Part shown: positions 18,593-27,571 of the stretch, in pieces
How the letters are laid out: each line of letters opens with the position of its first letter
How positions within the stretch are numbered: position 1 is the stretch's first letter
Assembly (NCBI GenBank): GCA_030158675.1
Contig: JAOASL010000044.1
Span: 58,926 to 112,649 of the forward strand
Reading direction: 5' to 3'
Length of the DNA stretch: 53,724 nucleotides
Origin: Burkholderiaceae bacterium
Lineage (GTDB): Bacteria > Pseudomonadota > Gammaproteobacteria > Burkholderiales > Burkholderiaceae_D
The notes under the pieces: model-generated
The model's input: only the letters and a program-made list of their open reading frames with translations
Told to the model about the DNA's origin: nothing
The model's database searches: none
Program-made: the position numbers and the translations under genes

Positions 18593-18652
18593 CCACGCGC
18601 AGGCGCGTGGCCTTTGTTCCGTGTGGGAAGGGATTGCGGCGACCGCCGCAAT
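18593..18652. repeat. Pair of perfect palindromes, REP-like
   Basis: Two hairpins lie 22 bp apart in the gap between prfC and its downstream gene: CCACGCGC-ag-GCGCGTGG (18593-18610) and ATTGCGGCG-ac-CGCCGCAAT (18633-18652). Neither is followed by a T-run on either strand, so they are not standard terminators. The second, flanked by GG and GACG, resembles short interspersed palindromes common between proteobacterial genes. Confidence 0.5.
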
Positions 18653-18797
18653 GACGAAGTTAGTTTATTAAAACGGCAAGAACGTTCACTTGAGCGCCCG
18701 CAAAATTTTATTGACGCTTCGGAATGAATCAACGCTGACTGCAGCCTGGCGCGAACAGCCGGACCAGTGCACGCCGGTCCGTACCGCCTTTCGCTGA

Positions 18798-20456
18798 TCA
18801 GCTTACCTTCACCGCATGTTCTCGGGTTGCATGGAAGGTCACCCCGGGCCAGCGTTCCTGCACCAGTTTCAGGTTGACTGCCGTGCTGGCCAGATAGGCC
18901 AGGTTGCCCGCCGCATCATGCGCCAGATGAGCGCCAGCAGATGATCTTTCGAAATCAGCCAGCATCTTGCGGTCGTCGCACGAGACCCAGCGCGCGGTAT
19001 TGATGCTGGTGCCCTCGAACACCGCGTCGACGCCGTATTCGTTCAGCAGCCGGCTAGCTACCACTTCAAACTGCAGCACGCCGACCGCGCCGAGTATCAG
19101 GTCGCCGCCGACAGCGGGCTTGAATACCTGCACCGCGCCTTCTTCGCCAAGTTGCTGCAACCCCTTGTGCAGCTGTTTGATCTTAAGCGGATTGCGGATG
19201 CGTACAATGCGAAAGAAGTCCGGCGCGAAATAAGGAATACCGGTGAACTGCAGTAGCTCACCCTCGGAAAAGCTGTCGCCGATCTGCATGTTGCCGTGGT
19301 TGGGCAGGCCGATGATATCGCCGGCATAAGCCTCTTCCACCTGTTCGCGCGAAGATGCCATGAAGGTCACCACCGACGACACCCGGATCTCGCGGCCAAT
19401 ACGCAGATGCCGGATCTTCATCCCGCGCTCGAAATGTCCCGAACAGACGCGCAGGAATGCAATGCGATCGCGATGTGCCGGGTCCATGTTGGCCTGGATC
19501 TTGAACACAAACCCGGAAAATGCCGGCTCATCCGGAGCGACGCTACGCACAGAGGCATCGCGCGCGCGCGGCGGCTGTGCCCAGTCGAGCAGCGCATCGA
19601 GGATCTCACGAACGCCGAAATTATTGATGGCAGAGCCAAAGAACACGGGCGTCTGCTTCCCTGACAGGAAGGCGTCGAGCTCAAAGGGATGCGATGCGCC
19701 ATGTACCAGCTCGACCTCGTTCTTCAGCTGCTCGATCTCGAGCGGGAACATCTCCAGCAGGCGTGGATTGTCGATGCCCTTGATCACCTCAAAGGCCTGG
19801 TCTGCGCGCTCATTACCGGGCACGAATAGCAGGATCTCGTCACGCAGCAAGTGATAGACACCGCGGAAGCTCTTGCCCATGCCGATGGGCCAGGTTACCG
19901 GTGCGCACTGGATGCCCAGCACCGACTCGACCTCGTCAAGCAATTCAAGCGGATCACGTGTTTCACGATCCATCTTGTTCATGAATGTGATGATCGGCGT
20001 GTCGCGCATCCGGCATACATTCAGCAGCTTGATCGTCTGCGCTTCCACGCCCTTGGCAGCATCAATCACCATCAGCGCCGAGTCGACTGCGGTCAGCACG
20101 CGATAGGTGTCTTCGGAAAAATCCTGGTGGCCGGGTGTGTCTAGCAGGTTCACCACATGATCACGGTATTCGAACTGCATCACCGAGCTGGCCACCGAGA
20201 TGCCGCGCTGCTTTTCGATTTCCATCCAGTCCGAAGTCGCATGGCGTCCGCTTTTGCGCGCCTTCACCGTGCCGGCGAGTTGGATCGCGCCCGAAAACAG
20301 CAGCAGCTTTTCGGTCAGCGTGGTCTTGCCGGCATCAGGGTGAGAAATGATCGCGAAGGTCCGGCGACGCGCGACTTCCTGCGCGATCTGTTCGCGCGGC
20401 ACCGAGGACGTGCCGGAAATTTCGGCGCTGTCGGTGGTTTCAGTGGGGCTGGACAT
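18798..20456 (-). CDS. prfC: Peptide chain release factor 3
   Basis: A 552-residue translational GTPase that recycles RF1 and RF2 from the ribosome after termination. The G domain shows the P-loop [12 protein letters not shown], switch regions with GTVKARK and [16 protein letters not shown] (G3) and NKMDRE (G4). Domain 2 and the C-terminal RF3 domain follow with '[28 protein letters not shown]'. The N-terminus is ~20 residues longer than E. coli RF3, with a Ser/Thr/Glu-rich tail. The gene is divergent from the GNAT-like gene and looks monocistronic. Confidence 0.96.
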   Translation of the reverse strand: MSSPTETTDSAEISGTSSVPREQIAQEVARRRTFAIISHPDAGKTTLTEKLLLFSGAIQLAGTVKARKSGRHATSDWMEIEKQRGISVASSVMQFEYRDHVVNLLDTPGHQDFSEDTYRVLTAVDSALMVIDAAKGVEAQTIKLLNVCRMRDTPIITFMNKMDRETRDPLELLDEVESVLGIQCAPVTWPIGMGKSFRGVYHLLRDEILLFVPGNERADQAFEVIKGIDNPRLLEMFPLEIEQLKNEVELVHGASHPFELDAFLSGKQTPVFFGSAINNFGVREILDALLDWAQPPRARDASVRSVAPDEPAFSGFVFKIQANMDPAHRDRIAFLRVCSGHFERGMKIRHLRIGREIRVSSVVTFMASSREQVEEAYAGDIIGLPNHGNMQIGDSFSEGELLQFTGIPYFAPDFFRIVRIRNPLKIKQLHKGLQQLGEEGAVQVFKPAVGGDLILGAVGVLQFEVVASRLLNEYGVDAVFEGTSINTARWVSCDDRKMLADFERSSAGAHLAHDAAGNLAYLASTAVNLKLVQERWPGVTFHATREHAVKVS

Positions 20457-20716
20457 GGCTTTCGGGGAAAAAGTTCAAGAGTCTATCGGCTTTGACGAGC
20501 CAAGTCTAACCGCAGCCCGGGACGGTGCGGGACGTGCCATTCTGGCACTATGGGTATTGCCGTGCTGGCCATCCGTTCCCGCAAATCAGCCAGCTTGAGC
20601 CAAATACAGCGGCGCAGGCACGGGCTGAACTTCACTGGCGACGACCGTCCAATTTCCAGTACAGCCTTTGGGAGTATCGCTTGAACGCGGGCCGAACGGA
20701 CACAAACCTGGACAAT

Positions 20717-21787
20717 ATGTCGAATGCCGAATGGCATGACGGCCAGATACCCGATTTCGTCGGGCCTGCACTCGACGCATTGTATGGCAGCTTGTACTCG
20801 TCTTTGCCGCAGCTTGCGCTGGGAAATCTGACCGATACCAGTACCTACGTTGCCCGCAACGGCAACCAGTTGCGTGCACTTTTTCTATATACCCTTGCGG
20901 GTCGCGAAGCGCGCATCATCAACGAAGGCATGCGGATTGTCGCTACTGATGCTGATCACTTCGCGCGACAACTGTTCCAGCGCTTCGACGCGATCGATCG
21001 CATTGAATTTCACGCCATCGCCTGCGATAGCAGGCCGACGGCACTGCCATCGCTCGGCTTCACGCTGGATGAAGACATCGTGATCGCGCTACCGGCTACC
21101 GAAGCCGGCTATCTGAACAGCCTGGGTAAATCCACGCGCAAATCGTTACGGCAAAACCTCGCGCGCGCGCAGACTCAGGGCCTGCGGCACGAAATAATTC
21201 CCGGTCATGATATTGACGCCTCGATGGTCGAGACACTCATCGGCTTCAACCATGCGCGCCTGGCAGCCAAGCAGCGCAGTTCGGCGCTGGACAGGGTCGC
21301 TGCGACCCAGTTACTTACGCTGGTGCGTGCCTGCGGCATGGCCGGCACCGTCACGCTCAACGGTCGCCTGAGTGCAGGCACGCTTGCGTGCCGCGTCGGT
21401 GACGATGTGTATTCGCTGGTGAATGCGCACGACCCGGCGTTCGATGCGCTCGGCATGGGCAACCTCAGCCGACACCTGATGATCGTTGCAGCCATTCATT
21501 CAGGCGCGCGGCGCTTTCATCTGCTGGGGGGAAATTTCAATAGCAAGCGCGCCTGCGGAGCCCGACGACAGGCATTGCATCACTGGGTGATTTATCGCGA
21601 CAGGTTAAGGATGATTGCCGATCTGCCACATCTGCTCTCGCTGGCGCTGCGCGAGCAACGCTACCGCCTTGGCAAGGCGCTGGACGACGCCACAGGTGAT
21701 GTGCACCGCCAGCCGACGCTGCACCGCGTGGCGATACTGGTTCGCCTGATCAAACATGGCCTGCATGCCGGCAAGACGGCGCAATGA
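20717..21787 (+). CDS. GNAT/BioF2-like acetyltransferase-domain protein
   Basis: About 356 residues if it starts at the ATG at 20717 (MSNAEWHDGQIPDFVGPALDALYG). The frame is open back to 20525, but that extension shows no family-like sequence. The middle part, with 'YLNSLGKSTRKSLRQNLARAQTQGL' and later 'VNAHDPAFDALGMGNLSRHLMIVAAIHSGARRFHLLGGN', matches the GNAT-like (Acetyltransf_6/FemAB-related) fold used by proteins acting on polysaccharide or amino-acyl substrates. The substrate is unknown. There is no signal peptide. It stands alone, divergent from prfC and convergent with the Usp gene. Confidence 0.7.
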   Translation: MSNAEWHDGQIPDFVGPALDALYGSLYSSLPQLALGNLTDTSTYVARNGNQLRALFLYTLAGREARIINEGMRIVATDADHFARQLFQRFDAIDRIEFHAIACDSRPTALPSLGFTLDEDIVIALPATEAGYLNSLGKSTRKSLRQNLARAQTQGLRHEIIPGHDIDASMVETLIGFNHARLAAKQRSSALDRVAATQLLTLVRACGMAGTVTLNGRLSAGTLACRVGDDVYSLVNAHDPAFDALGMGNLSRHLMIVAAIHSGARRFHLLGGNFNSKRACGARRQALHHWVIYRDRLRMIADLPHLLSLALREQRYRLGKALDDATGDVHRQPTLHRVAILVRLIKHGLHAGKTAQ

Positions 21788-21813
21788 CGCCAGCGGCCTG
21801 ACGGGACAGGTTC

Positions 21814-22269
21814 TCAGCCGGGCGACTCGAATGCCACCAGAAGACTACAGCGCAATTTCTCGACCAGCAAAGTGTCGGTACTACCGCGCCACCAGCGCAA
21901 TGCGAGCGGCTTGTGACGCGAATGTCCGACGATAACCAGCTCCACCTTCAGCTCATTCGCCAACTCATCAATCACGGACACCGGCTCGCCGACCTCAAGG
22001 TGCGGCGTTACCGACAAACCAGCAACCGACAGCATCGCCGCGCCAGCCTCCAGTTCCATTGCCATTTTTTCCCGTTCGCTGGCGAGCCCCTCCTCAACGC
22101 TGAGGACTGCGGCGGCAGCAAACTCGCCAACCAGCAAGTAGGGCGGCGGACTAACGACCGCCAGCAGATGAACAGTTGTCGTTGCAGGAAGCGACAGGCG
22201 CAGGCATTCACGCAGCGCCACCTGGCTTTCAGGGGTACCGTTATAAGCAACAAGGATTTTCTTGTACAT
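21814..22269 (-). CDS. Universal stress protein UspA family
   Basis: A 151-residue single Usp domain. It begins MYKKILVAYNGTPES, the first strand with its nucleotide-contact region, and ends with the ATP-binding pattern VGHSRHKPLALRWWRGST. GGAGGC precedes the ATG. Usp proteins help survival under stress or energy limitation; the exact job is not deducible. The gene is monocistronic and converges with the GNAT-like gene. An imperfect FNR/ANR-like box lies about 145-160 bp upstream (22413-22426). Confidence 0.88.
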   Translation of the reverse strand: MYKKILVAYNGTPESQVALRECLRLSLPATTTVHLLAVVSPPPYLLVGEFAAAAVLSVEEGLASEREKMAMELEAGAAMLSVAGLSVTPHLEVGEPVSVIDELANELKVELVIVGHSRHKPLALRWWRGSTDTLLVEKLRCSLLVAFESPG

Positions 22270-22511
22270 GCGAGCCTCCGTTCGGAATGCCTGAGTATAC
22301 GGCGGAGCACGAACCGCAATGCCAGCAGTTTGTTCACAAATTCAGTGGACAGGTCTGTGGACAAGCTGAGAGAACAGACGACAAGCCTTTGAAATATCGA
22401 AATATTTTTGGATTGACCGAAATCAGGCAAGTATCTCCGCATGAGCCAGTCGGCCTGCATACCAAGGCAAGCGGCAGTTGCCGTGCATGTAACAGTAGAC
22501 CAGTACGGGCG

Positions 22512-22546
22512 AAAAAAAACCCGACGAAGCGTACGCCTGTCGGGTT
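22512..22546 (-). terminator. Leftward terminator 1 in the usp-boxA gap
   Basis: Read leftward, the stem CCCGAC/GTCGGG with an ~13-nt loop is extended by AA/TT and followed by eight T. It sits about 240 bp before the usp start and about 510 bp after the boxA stop, so it does not directly end an annotated gene. Confidence 0.75.
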
Positions 22547-22715
22547 CAAATCCATCCTTTGTTGAAGGCTGGAGGAGACAAAATGGACTATAGCAACCAC
22601 GTCACCCCTCGTCTGCTTTCGATTTGTGATGCCAGATATGGGTTTTTCTTATTGCATTCTCAGAAAAATATCCATGCCGTGATAAGTAGGCGCATCAACC
22701 AAAACGGTGCCCCCC

Positions 22716-22751
22716 AAAAAAACGAACCCGCCAAGCTTGCGCGCGGCGGGT
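22716..22751 (-). terminator. Leftward terminator 2, likely end of the boxCBA transcript
   Basis: Read leftward, CCCGCC-N12-GGCGGG is followed by TTCG and TTTTTTT. It is the first terminator after boxA, about 300 bp downstream of its stop codon. Confidence 0.7.
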
Positions 22752-23054
22752 CCAGGTCTCCTCTCGCTCTTCTGGCGACAGATTTTTTTGTAAGGCGGGC
22801 GCATGATGCACCCTTATTTGATACCTGTCATCATGCACCGCAACATATAAATAAGCCTTTGATTTTTAATTACTAATTTCTCTTCGGCTACTAACTTTTG
22901 AGTCATTTTCACGCATTTCAACGCCTCTTATCAGCGTGATGGACCAATAAGGTGACGTTTACCTGAGGACGCATTATTCGAGTGCAGGTCCTGATCAGCG
23001 AAACCTGCGCCTGTTCGCCCAGAGTGCGTAAAGCCAGCTGCGTCAACGGGCAAA

Positions 23055-24287
23055 TCAATACGTCTCGACGTGGAAACGTCCTTCGCTCACCATCCGCTCA
23101 TGCAACGCGGGCCAGTCGATGCCGGCGGTAATGCAGATATCGCGCAGTGCATGCATCACACCAGACTCCATGCCCTTCAGACCACAGACGTACAGATAGG
23201 TATCGCCACGCAATAACTCAGCCACCGCCGGCCCGGCCTCGCGCAGCTTGTCCTGCACATACGTTTTTGCTTCGCCATCGACGCGCGAAAATGCCAGATG
23301 CCTATCGATGAAGCTGGCGGGAAGCTTCAGCAAGGGGCCGAAATACGGCAGTTCGCCCGGGCGGCGCGCCCCGAAGAACAGCATTAGTTTGCCGTCGGCC
23401 GGCTTACCCTGCACCAGCAGCCGGCGGCGATATTCCGTCATCGCTCGCATCGGTGCCGCACCGGTGCCGGTGCAGATCATCAAAATGTTTGAACCCGGAT
23501 GGTTGGGCATCAGGTAATTGCTGCCGAACGGCCCCGTCACCTGCACCGTGTCGCCCTTCTGCAAGTCACACAGATAATTCGATCCAACGCCCTTGACCGA
23601 CTTGCCTTCATGGTCAGCGACCACGCGCTTCACCGTCAGCGACAGGTTGTTGTAACCCGACCGCTCGCCGTCACGCGGACTGGCCACCGAATACATGCGC
23701 AGATAATGCGGTTTGCCCGACGCATCTGTACCCGGCGGAACGATGCCGATGCTCTGGCCCTCAAGCACAGGAAAGAAGGCGGTACCGAAATCCAGCACGA
23801 TATGGCGGATATCGCTGTCGGCATCCGCGTCGGTCAACCGATAATTCCCGGCTACAGTTGCCGTTACCGGCTTGCGGATGTCGTACAGATTCACATAAGG
23901 ATGCGAGGCCGACCATGGCGGATTCGGCGAGCTTGCGGACACCGCTGCATTGTGCTGCGCTGGCTCGTCGCCTGACACCTCGGGTCTGCCGATCCCGGCA
24001 TCCGCAGCGATCTCATTTTGCGGCGGCAGTTCATCCCAGGTGAATTGCTCGGCCACGCTGAATGCGGCCGCTTTCGGCACGGTACGCCAGTTGTCGATCG
24101 AACCGGTCGGACAAGGCGGCACGCACGCGTTACAGCCGTTGCAGATATCCGGGTCGACAACATAGTTGCGATCGTCATGCGTTATCGCATCGATCGGACA
24201 GGTATCCTCGCAGGTGTTGCAGCGTATGCAGACCTCGGGGTCGATCAGGTGCTGACGAATCAGCACCTCGGTTTCCGGCGCACCCAT
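23055..24287 (-). CDS. boxA: Benzoyl-CoA 2,3-epoxidase reductase component BoxA
   Basis: 410 residues. An N-terminal ferredoxin part carries two [4Fe-4S] motifs ([15 protein letters not shown] and [15 protein letters not shown], residues ~17-60). After a linker comes a ferredoxin-NADP reductase module with the FAD-binding RMYSVASPR and the nucleotide-binding [13 protein letters not shown]. BoxA passes electrons from NADPH to BoxB, which forms 2,3-epoxybenzoyl-CoA. The ATG lies 13 bp after the boxB stop, with GGAG close by. It is the last gene of the leftward boxC-boxB-boxA operon. Confidence 0.95.
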   Translation of the reverse strand: MGAPETEVLIRQHLIDPEVCIRCNTCEDTCPIDAITHDDRNYVVDPDICNGCNACVPPCPTGSIDNWRTVPKAAAFSVAEQFTWDELPPQNEIAADAGIGRPEVSGDEPAQHNAAVSASSPNPPWSASHPYVNLYDIRKPVTATVAGNYRLTDADADSDIRHIVLDFGTAFFPVLEGQSIGIVPPGTDASGKPHYLRMYSVASPRDGERSGYNNLSLTVKRVVADHEGKSVKGVGSNYLCDLQKGDTVQVTGPFGSNYLMPNHPGSNILMICTGTGAAPMRAMTEYRRRLLVQGKPADGKLMLFFGARRPGELPYFGPLLKLPASFIDRHLAFSRVDGEAKTYVQDKLREAGPAVAELLRGDTYLYVCGLKGMESGVMHALRDICITAGIDWPALHERMVSEGRFHVETY

Positions 24288-24299
24288 GCCTGGCTCCGA

Positions 24300-25727
24300 T
24301 CAGTTGAATCGCACGTAGTCGAAATCGACCGGCTGACGATTGATACCGACGGCAGGTGGCGCAATCCAGTTGGCCATTTTGCCCGGCTCGACCACACGGC
24401 CCATCAGCGACGCAACGTAAGCACGATCTTCCTCGCTCGCCAGCCAGTTGCGCACGTTAGCCTGCCATTCGGATTCCGAGATCACGCGACCGTCCGGCGC
24501 CACGCGAATGCCGGCGAAAGTGCCGATATGGCGGTTGAATGCCTTGTGCGGCGCCTGCAGACGGAACGAGAAGCCCGCCTTCTCGATCACCTTATTCCAG
24601 CGTCCGATACCGGCGATCGAATCCTTGATGTAATCGTCGCGCAGAACTTCGTTCAGCGAGTTCAGCAGCGGCACTTCTTTCTCGACCAGCTTGTCTCCCT
24701 GCACCTCAAGAATCTTGTAATGCTCACCCTTGAGCTGATGGTCATCGCTGCGCTTGGTCTCTTCGTAGCGGCCCTTCAGGCCCGACGCATAGAAAGTCGC
24801 CGCATTCGACGACTGGTCGGCGCCGAACAAATCGATGGTCACGCTGAAATGGAAATTCAGGTAACGCTGGATGGTCGGCAGGTCGATCACGCCCTGCTTG
24901 CGCAGCATGGCAGGATCATCCGTGCCCAGCTGCTTCATCACCTCGCAAGTACGCTGAATGGTGCGTGACACGCCCGACTCGCCGACGAACATGTGATGCG
25001 CCTCTTCGGTCAGCATAAAGCGGCAGGTGCGCGACAGCGGGTCGAAACCCGACTCGGCCAGCGCACACAACTGGAACTTGCCGTCACGGTCGGTGAAATA
25101 GGTAAACATGTAGAACGCGAGCCAGTCTGGCGTCTCTTCATTGAACGCCTGCAGGATGCGCGGATTGTCCTGAGAACCCGAATTCCGCTGCAACAGCGCC
25201 TCGGCCTCCTCGCGACCATCACGACCGAAATACTTGTGCAAAAGGTAGACCATCGCCCACAGGTGACGGCCCTCTTCAACGTTCACCTGGAACAGGTTGC
25301 GCAGGTCGTACTGCGACGGACAGGTCAGGCCGAGATGGCGCTGCTGCTCAACGGATGCCGGCTCGGTGTCGCCCTGGGTAACGATGATGCGGCGCAGATT
25401 GGCGCGATGCTCGCCGGGCACGTCCTGCCACGCGGCTTCGCCCTTGTGTTCGCCAAAATTCACCTGACGCCCGGCTTCCGGCGCGTTCAGGAAAATGCCC
25501 CAGCGATAGTCCGGCATTTTCACGTGGCCGAACTGGGCCCAACCGTCCGGCGTGGTGCTGATCGCCGTGCGCAGGTATACATCGAAATTTTGCGAGCCGT
25601 TCGGCCCCATGTCCTTCCACCACTGCAGGTAGTTTGGCTGCCAGTGCTCAAGCGCGCGCTGCAAGGCACGGTCTTCCGACAGGTTCACGTTGTTCGGGAT
25701 TTTTTCACTGTAATTAATTGAGCTCAC
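24300..25727 (-). CDS. boxB: Benzoyl-CoA 2,3-epoxidase oxygenase component BoxB
   Basis: 475 residues from a GTG start at 25725-25727, chosen for the GAGGAGA eight bases upstream. BoxB is the di-iron oxygenase that epoxidises benzoyl-CoA. Carboxylate and His ligands are visible in 'MLTEEAHHMFVGESG' and in the earlier 'VEEGRHLWAMVYLLHKYFG'. Length and motifs match known BoxB proteins. It lies between boxC (61-bp gap) and boxA. No truncation is visible. Confidence 0.95.
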   Translation of the reverse strand: MSSINYSEKIPNNVNLSEDRALQRALEHWQPNYLQWWKDMGPNGSQNFDVYLRTAISTTPDGWAQFGHVKMPDYRWGIFLNAPEAGRQVNFGEHKGEAAWQDVPGEHRANLRRIIVTQGDTEPASVEQQRHLGLTCPSQYDLRNLFQVNVEEGRHLWAMVYLLHKYFGRDGREEAEALLQRNSGSQDNPRILQAFNEETPDWLAFYMFTYFTDRDGKFQLCALAESGFDPLSRTCRFMLTEEAHHMFVGESGVSRTIQRTCEVMKQLGTDDPAMLRKQGVIDLPTIQRYLNFHFSVTIDLFGADQSSNAATFYASGLKGRYEETKRSDDHQLKGEHYKILEVQGDKLVEKEVPLLNSLNEVLRDDYIKDSIAGIGRWNKVIEKAGFSFRLQAPHKAFNRHIGTFAGIRVAPDGRVISESEWQANVRNWLASEEDRAYVASLMGRVVEPGKMANWIAPPAVGINRQPVDFDYVRFN

Positions 25728-25788
25728 GGTGTCTCCTCTAGAGTACGGGCCGATGTATGGGAAAAAGAACGGTTATGCCGAATGTTCG

Positions 25789-27447
25789 TCAGACTCGGTC
25801 GAAATCAAATTTTGCTTTGTTGCCACTGCCGTAAACCTTCAGCGCGCCGAGTTCGCCGACGGCGTTTGGACGATTGAAGATCCAGTTCTGCCATGCGGAC
25901 AGACGACCAAACACGCGCGTCGCCATGTTCTCCTTGCCGTTGAAGCGCAGGTTCGCCTCCAGGCCGGTCAATGCATCCGGAGACATGCTGGCACGTTCTT
26001 CCAGCGCGAGGCGGATCTCGTCGGCCCAGTCAATGTCGTCCGGGTTTGTAGTGACCAGTCCAAGCGCCATGGCGCCATCCGCATCAAGCGGCTCGCCCGT
26101 CTTTGCCCTGACCGCCGCCAGCTGCGCTTCGTCGTCATAGAAACGGCGCGCGAGACGCGACTGATCCGTGATCATGGGCAGCAAACCGAAATTCATCGCC
26201 GACATCGTCAGCTTCGGCGAGGCTTCGGGCGTGTCCGGCAGTGCCAGCATATAGCTGCGGTCAGCCGCAAAAGCGAGTTCCGCAAGCGTACCGGCAAAGC
26301 ATGAGCCTTCGTCGATCAGCGCGAACAGGCTGCGCGACGACACATCAATACGCGCAAAGGTGCGCCGGATCAGGCCGGTCGTCTCGCGCACCAGCCAGTG
26401 GGACTGGTTGGCTGCCAGCACCGCGTCGCAAGCCAGCACCGCCTGCGCATCGCCGGCCGTCTTCAGCAGCCAAGTGCCGATGTCAGTCTCATTGGTGCGC
26501 AGGTGCAGGATCGCGTCGTCCAGTTCACGCGCCATTTGCAGCGGCCACCAGTTCACGCCAGCCGCCTCAATGCCAGCGACATCCGTCGGTTGCGCCGATG
26601 TCGGCGCCTTCACCGTGAAGCTCGCGGTGCGCGCACTGCGGTCGATCGTCACCGTGACATAGCCATAGGTCACACCGTCTGCGCTGAATTCACGCTGCAG
26701 CGGCGTCAGCTTCACGCCCTTGCCATTGGCGGGACGGTCGCTCTGCTCAGCCAGCTTCAACGCACGCTCTTGTACCGCCTGCACGAACTGCGCCGGCTTG
26801 GCGATCTCGTCGACCAGCTTCCAGTCCTTTGCACGCTGGCCGCGCACACCTTCGGAGGTGGTGCAGAAAATATCCGCATGGTCATGCCGCACCTTACGCT
26901 TGTCGGTCAGACGCGTGAGACCGCCCGTGCCGGGCAACACACCCAGCAGCGGCACTTCCGGCAGGCTGACCGAAGACGAACGGTCGTCAATCAGCAAAAT
27001 CTCGTCGCAGGCCGCCGCCAGCTCATAGCCGCCGCCAGCGCATGCACCGTTCACTGCGGCGAGAAATTTCAGGCCGGAATGCTGGCTCGAATCCTCAAGG
27101 CCATTGCGCGTTTCGTTGGTGAATTTGCAGAAGTTGACCTTCCATGCGTGCGTGGATTTGCCGAGCATGAAGATGTTCGCGCCCGAGCAGAAGATGCGGT
27201 CGCGTCCGCTGGTCATGACGACTGCGCGCACTTCCGGGTGCTCGAAGCGAATACGCTGCACGGCGTCGTGCAGTTCAATATCGACGCCAAGATCGTACGA
27301 ATTCAGCTTCAGCTTGTAACCTTCGCGCAGGCCGCCATCTTCATTCACCGTCATGGTCAGCGTGGCAACAGGCCCATCCGTAGCCAGCGTCCAGTGCCGG
27401 TAGGCGTCAGGGGAGGTCTGATAATCGACGACGATAGGGGCGCTCAT
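25789..27447 (-). CDS. boxC: 2,3-epoxybenzoyl-CoA dihydrolase BoxC
   Basis: 552 residues from the ATG at 27447 (MSAPIVVDYQTSPDAYRHW), supported by AGGAG five bases upstream. BoxC contains two crotonase-like halves and opens the ring of the epoxide to 3,4-dehydroadipyl-CoA semialdehyde plus formate. The first half shows 'VVMTSGRDRIFCSGANIFML' and 'NGACAGGGYELAAACDEILL', the oxyanion-hole pattern of the family. It is the first gene after the box promoter. The window also encodes fhs, which could use the formate released, but that link is an inference. Confidence 0.95.
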   Translation of the reverse strand: MSAPIVVDYQTSPDAYRHWTLATDGPVATLTMTVNEDGGLREGYKLKLNSYDLGVDIELHDAVQRIRFEHPEVRAVVMTSGRDRIFCSGANIFMLGKSTHAWKVNFCKFTNETRNGLEDSSQHSGLKFLAAVNGACAGGGYELAAACDEILLIDDRSSSVSLPEVPLLGVLPGTGGLTRLTDKRKVRHDHADIFCTTSEGVRGQRAKDWKLVDEIAKPAQFVQAVQERALKLAEQSDRPANGKGVKLTPLQREFSADGVTYGYVTVTIDRSARTASFTVKAPTSAQPTDVAGIEAAGVNWWPLQMARELDDAILHLRTNETDIGTWLLKTAGDAQAVLACDAVLAANQSHWLVRETTGLIRRTFARIDVSSRSLFALIDEGSCFAGTLAELAFAADRSYMLALPDTPEASPKLTMSAMNFGLLPMITDQSRLARRFYDDEAQLAAVRAKTGEPLDADGAMALGLVTTNPDDIDWADEIRLALEERASMSPDALTGLEANLRFNGKENMATRVFGRLSAWQNWIFNRPNAVGELGALKVYGSGNKAKFDFDRV

Positions 27448-27458
27448 GAGTCTCCTGA

Positions 27459-27501
27459 TGCAATATGGTGCAACCGTTTTAAGTTGACGCACTATATTGC
27501 A
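27459..27501. promoter_or_regulatory. BoxR/BzdR-type operators at the boxC promoter
   Basis: TGCAATATGGTGCA (27459-27472, + strand) and TGCAATATAGTGCG (27501-27488, read leftward) share TGCAATATNNTGC, i.e. TGCA-N6-TGCA. An extra TGCA at 27506-27509 lies beside the second. The second operator covers the -10 box and the first lies just downstream of the start site, so binding would block RNA polymerase. TGCA repeats are the known operator motif of the related regulator BzdR. Confidence 0.75.
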
Positions 27502-27519
27502 TGTTTGCATAGGCGTCAA
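27491..27519 (-). promoter_or_regulatory. Promoter of the boxCBA operon
   Basis: Read leftward, a -35 TTGACG (27519-27514) and a -10 TATAGT (27496-27491) are separated by exactly 17 bp. The predicted start near 27484 gives a leader of about 37 nt to boxC. Confidence 0.82.
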
Positions 27520-27571
27520 TGCATCAATTGATTCGCGGGGCGCGGCGGCCCAAGCCACGGCAAACCCAGAC

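Larger units (their letters stand above)
22270..23054. other. 785-bp gene-poor region between usp and boxA
   Basis: I find no convincing gene here. It holds two leftward terminators (22512-22546 and 22716-22751), an orphan GGAGGAGA element before an ATG at 22583 on the + strand, and an inverted repeat CATGATG/CATCATG around 22802-22837. Base composition is more AT-rich than in the flanking genes. It may be the eroded site of a deleted gene or encode a small leftward RNA between the terminators. Confidence 0.5.

Noticed and set aside
20525-20716. N-terminal extension of the GNAT-like protein
   Set aside because: The region overlaps the likely promoter area of divergent prfC and lacks a conserved pattern; the ATG at 20717 is a better start.
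22583-22876. 98-codon frame after a strong ribosome-binding site
   Set aside because: The frame passes through a terminator stem and low-complexity DNA, and its translation shows no protein-like pattern. Kept as a finding about an orphan start, not as a gene.
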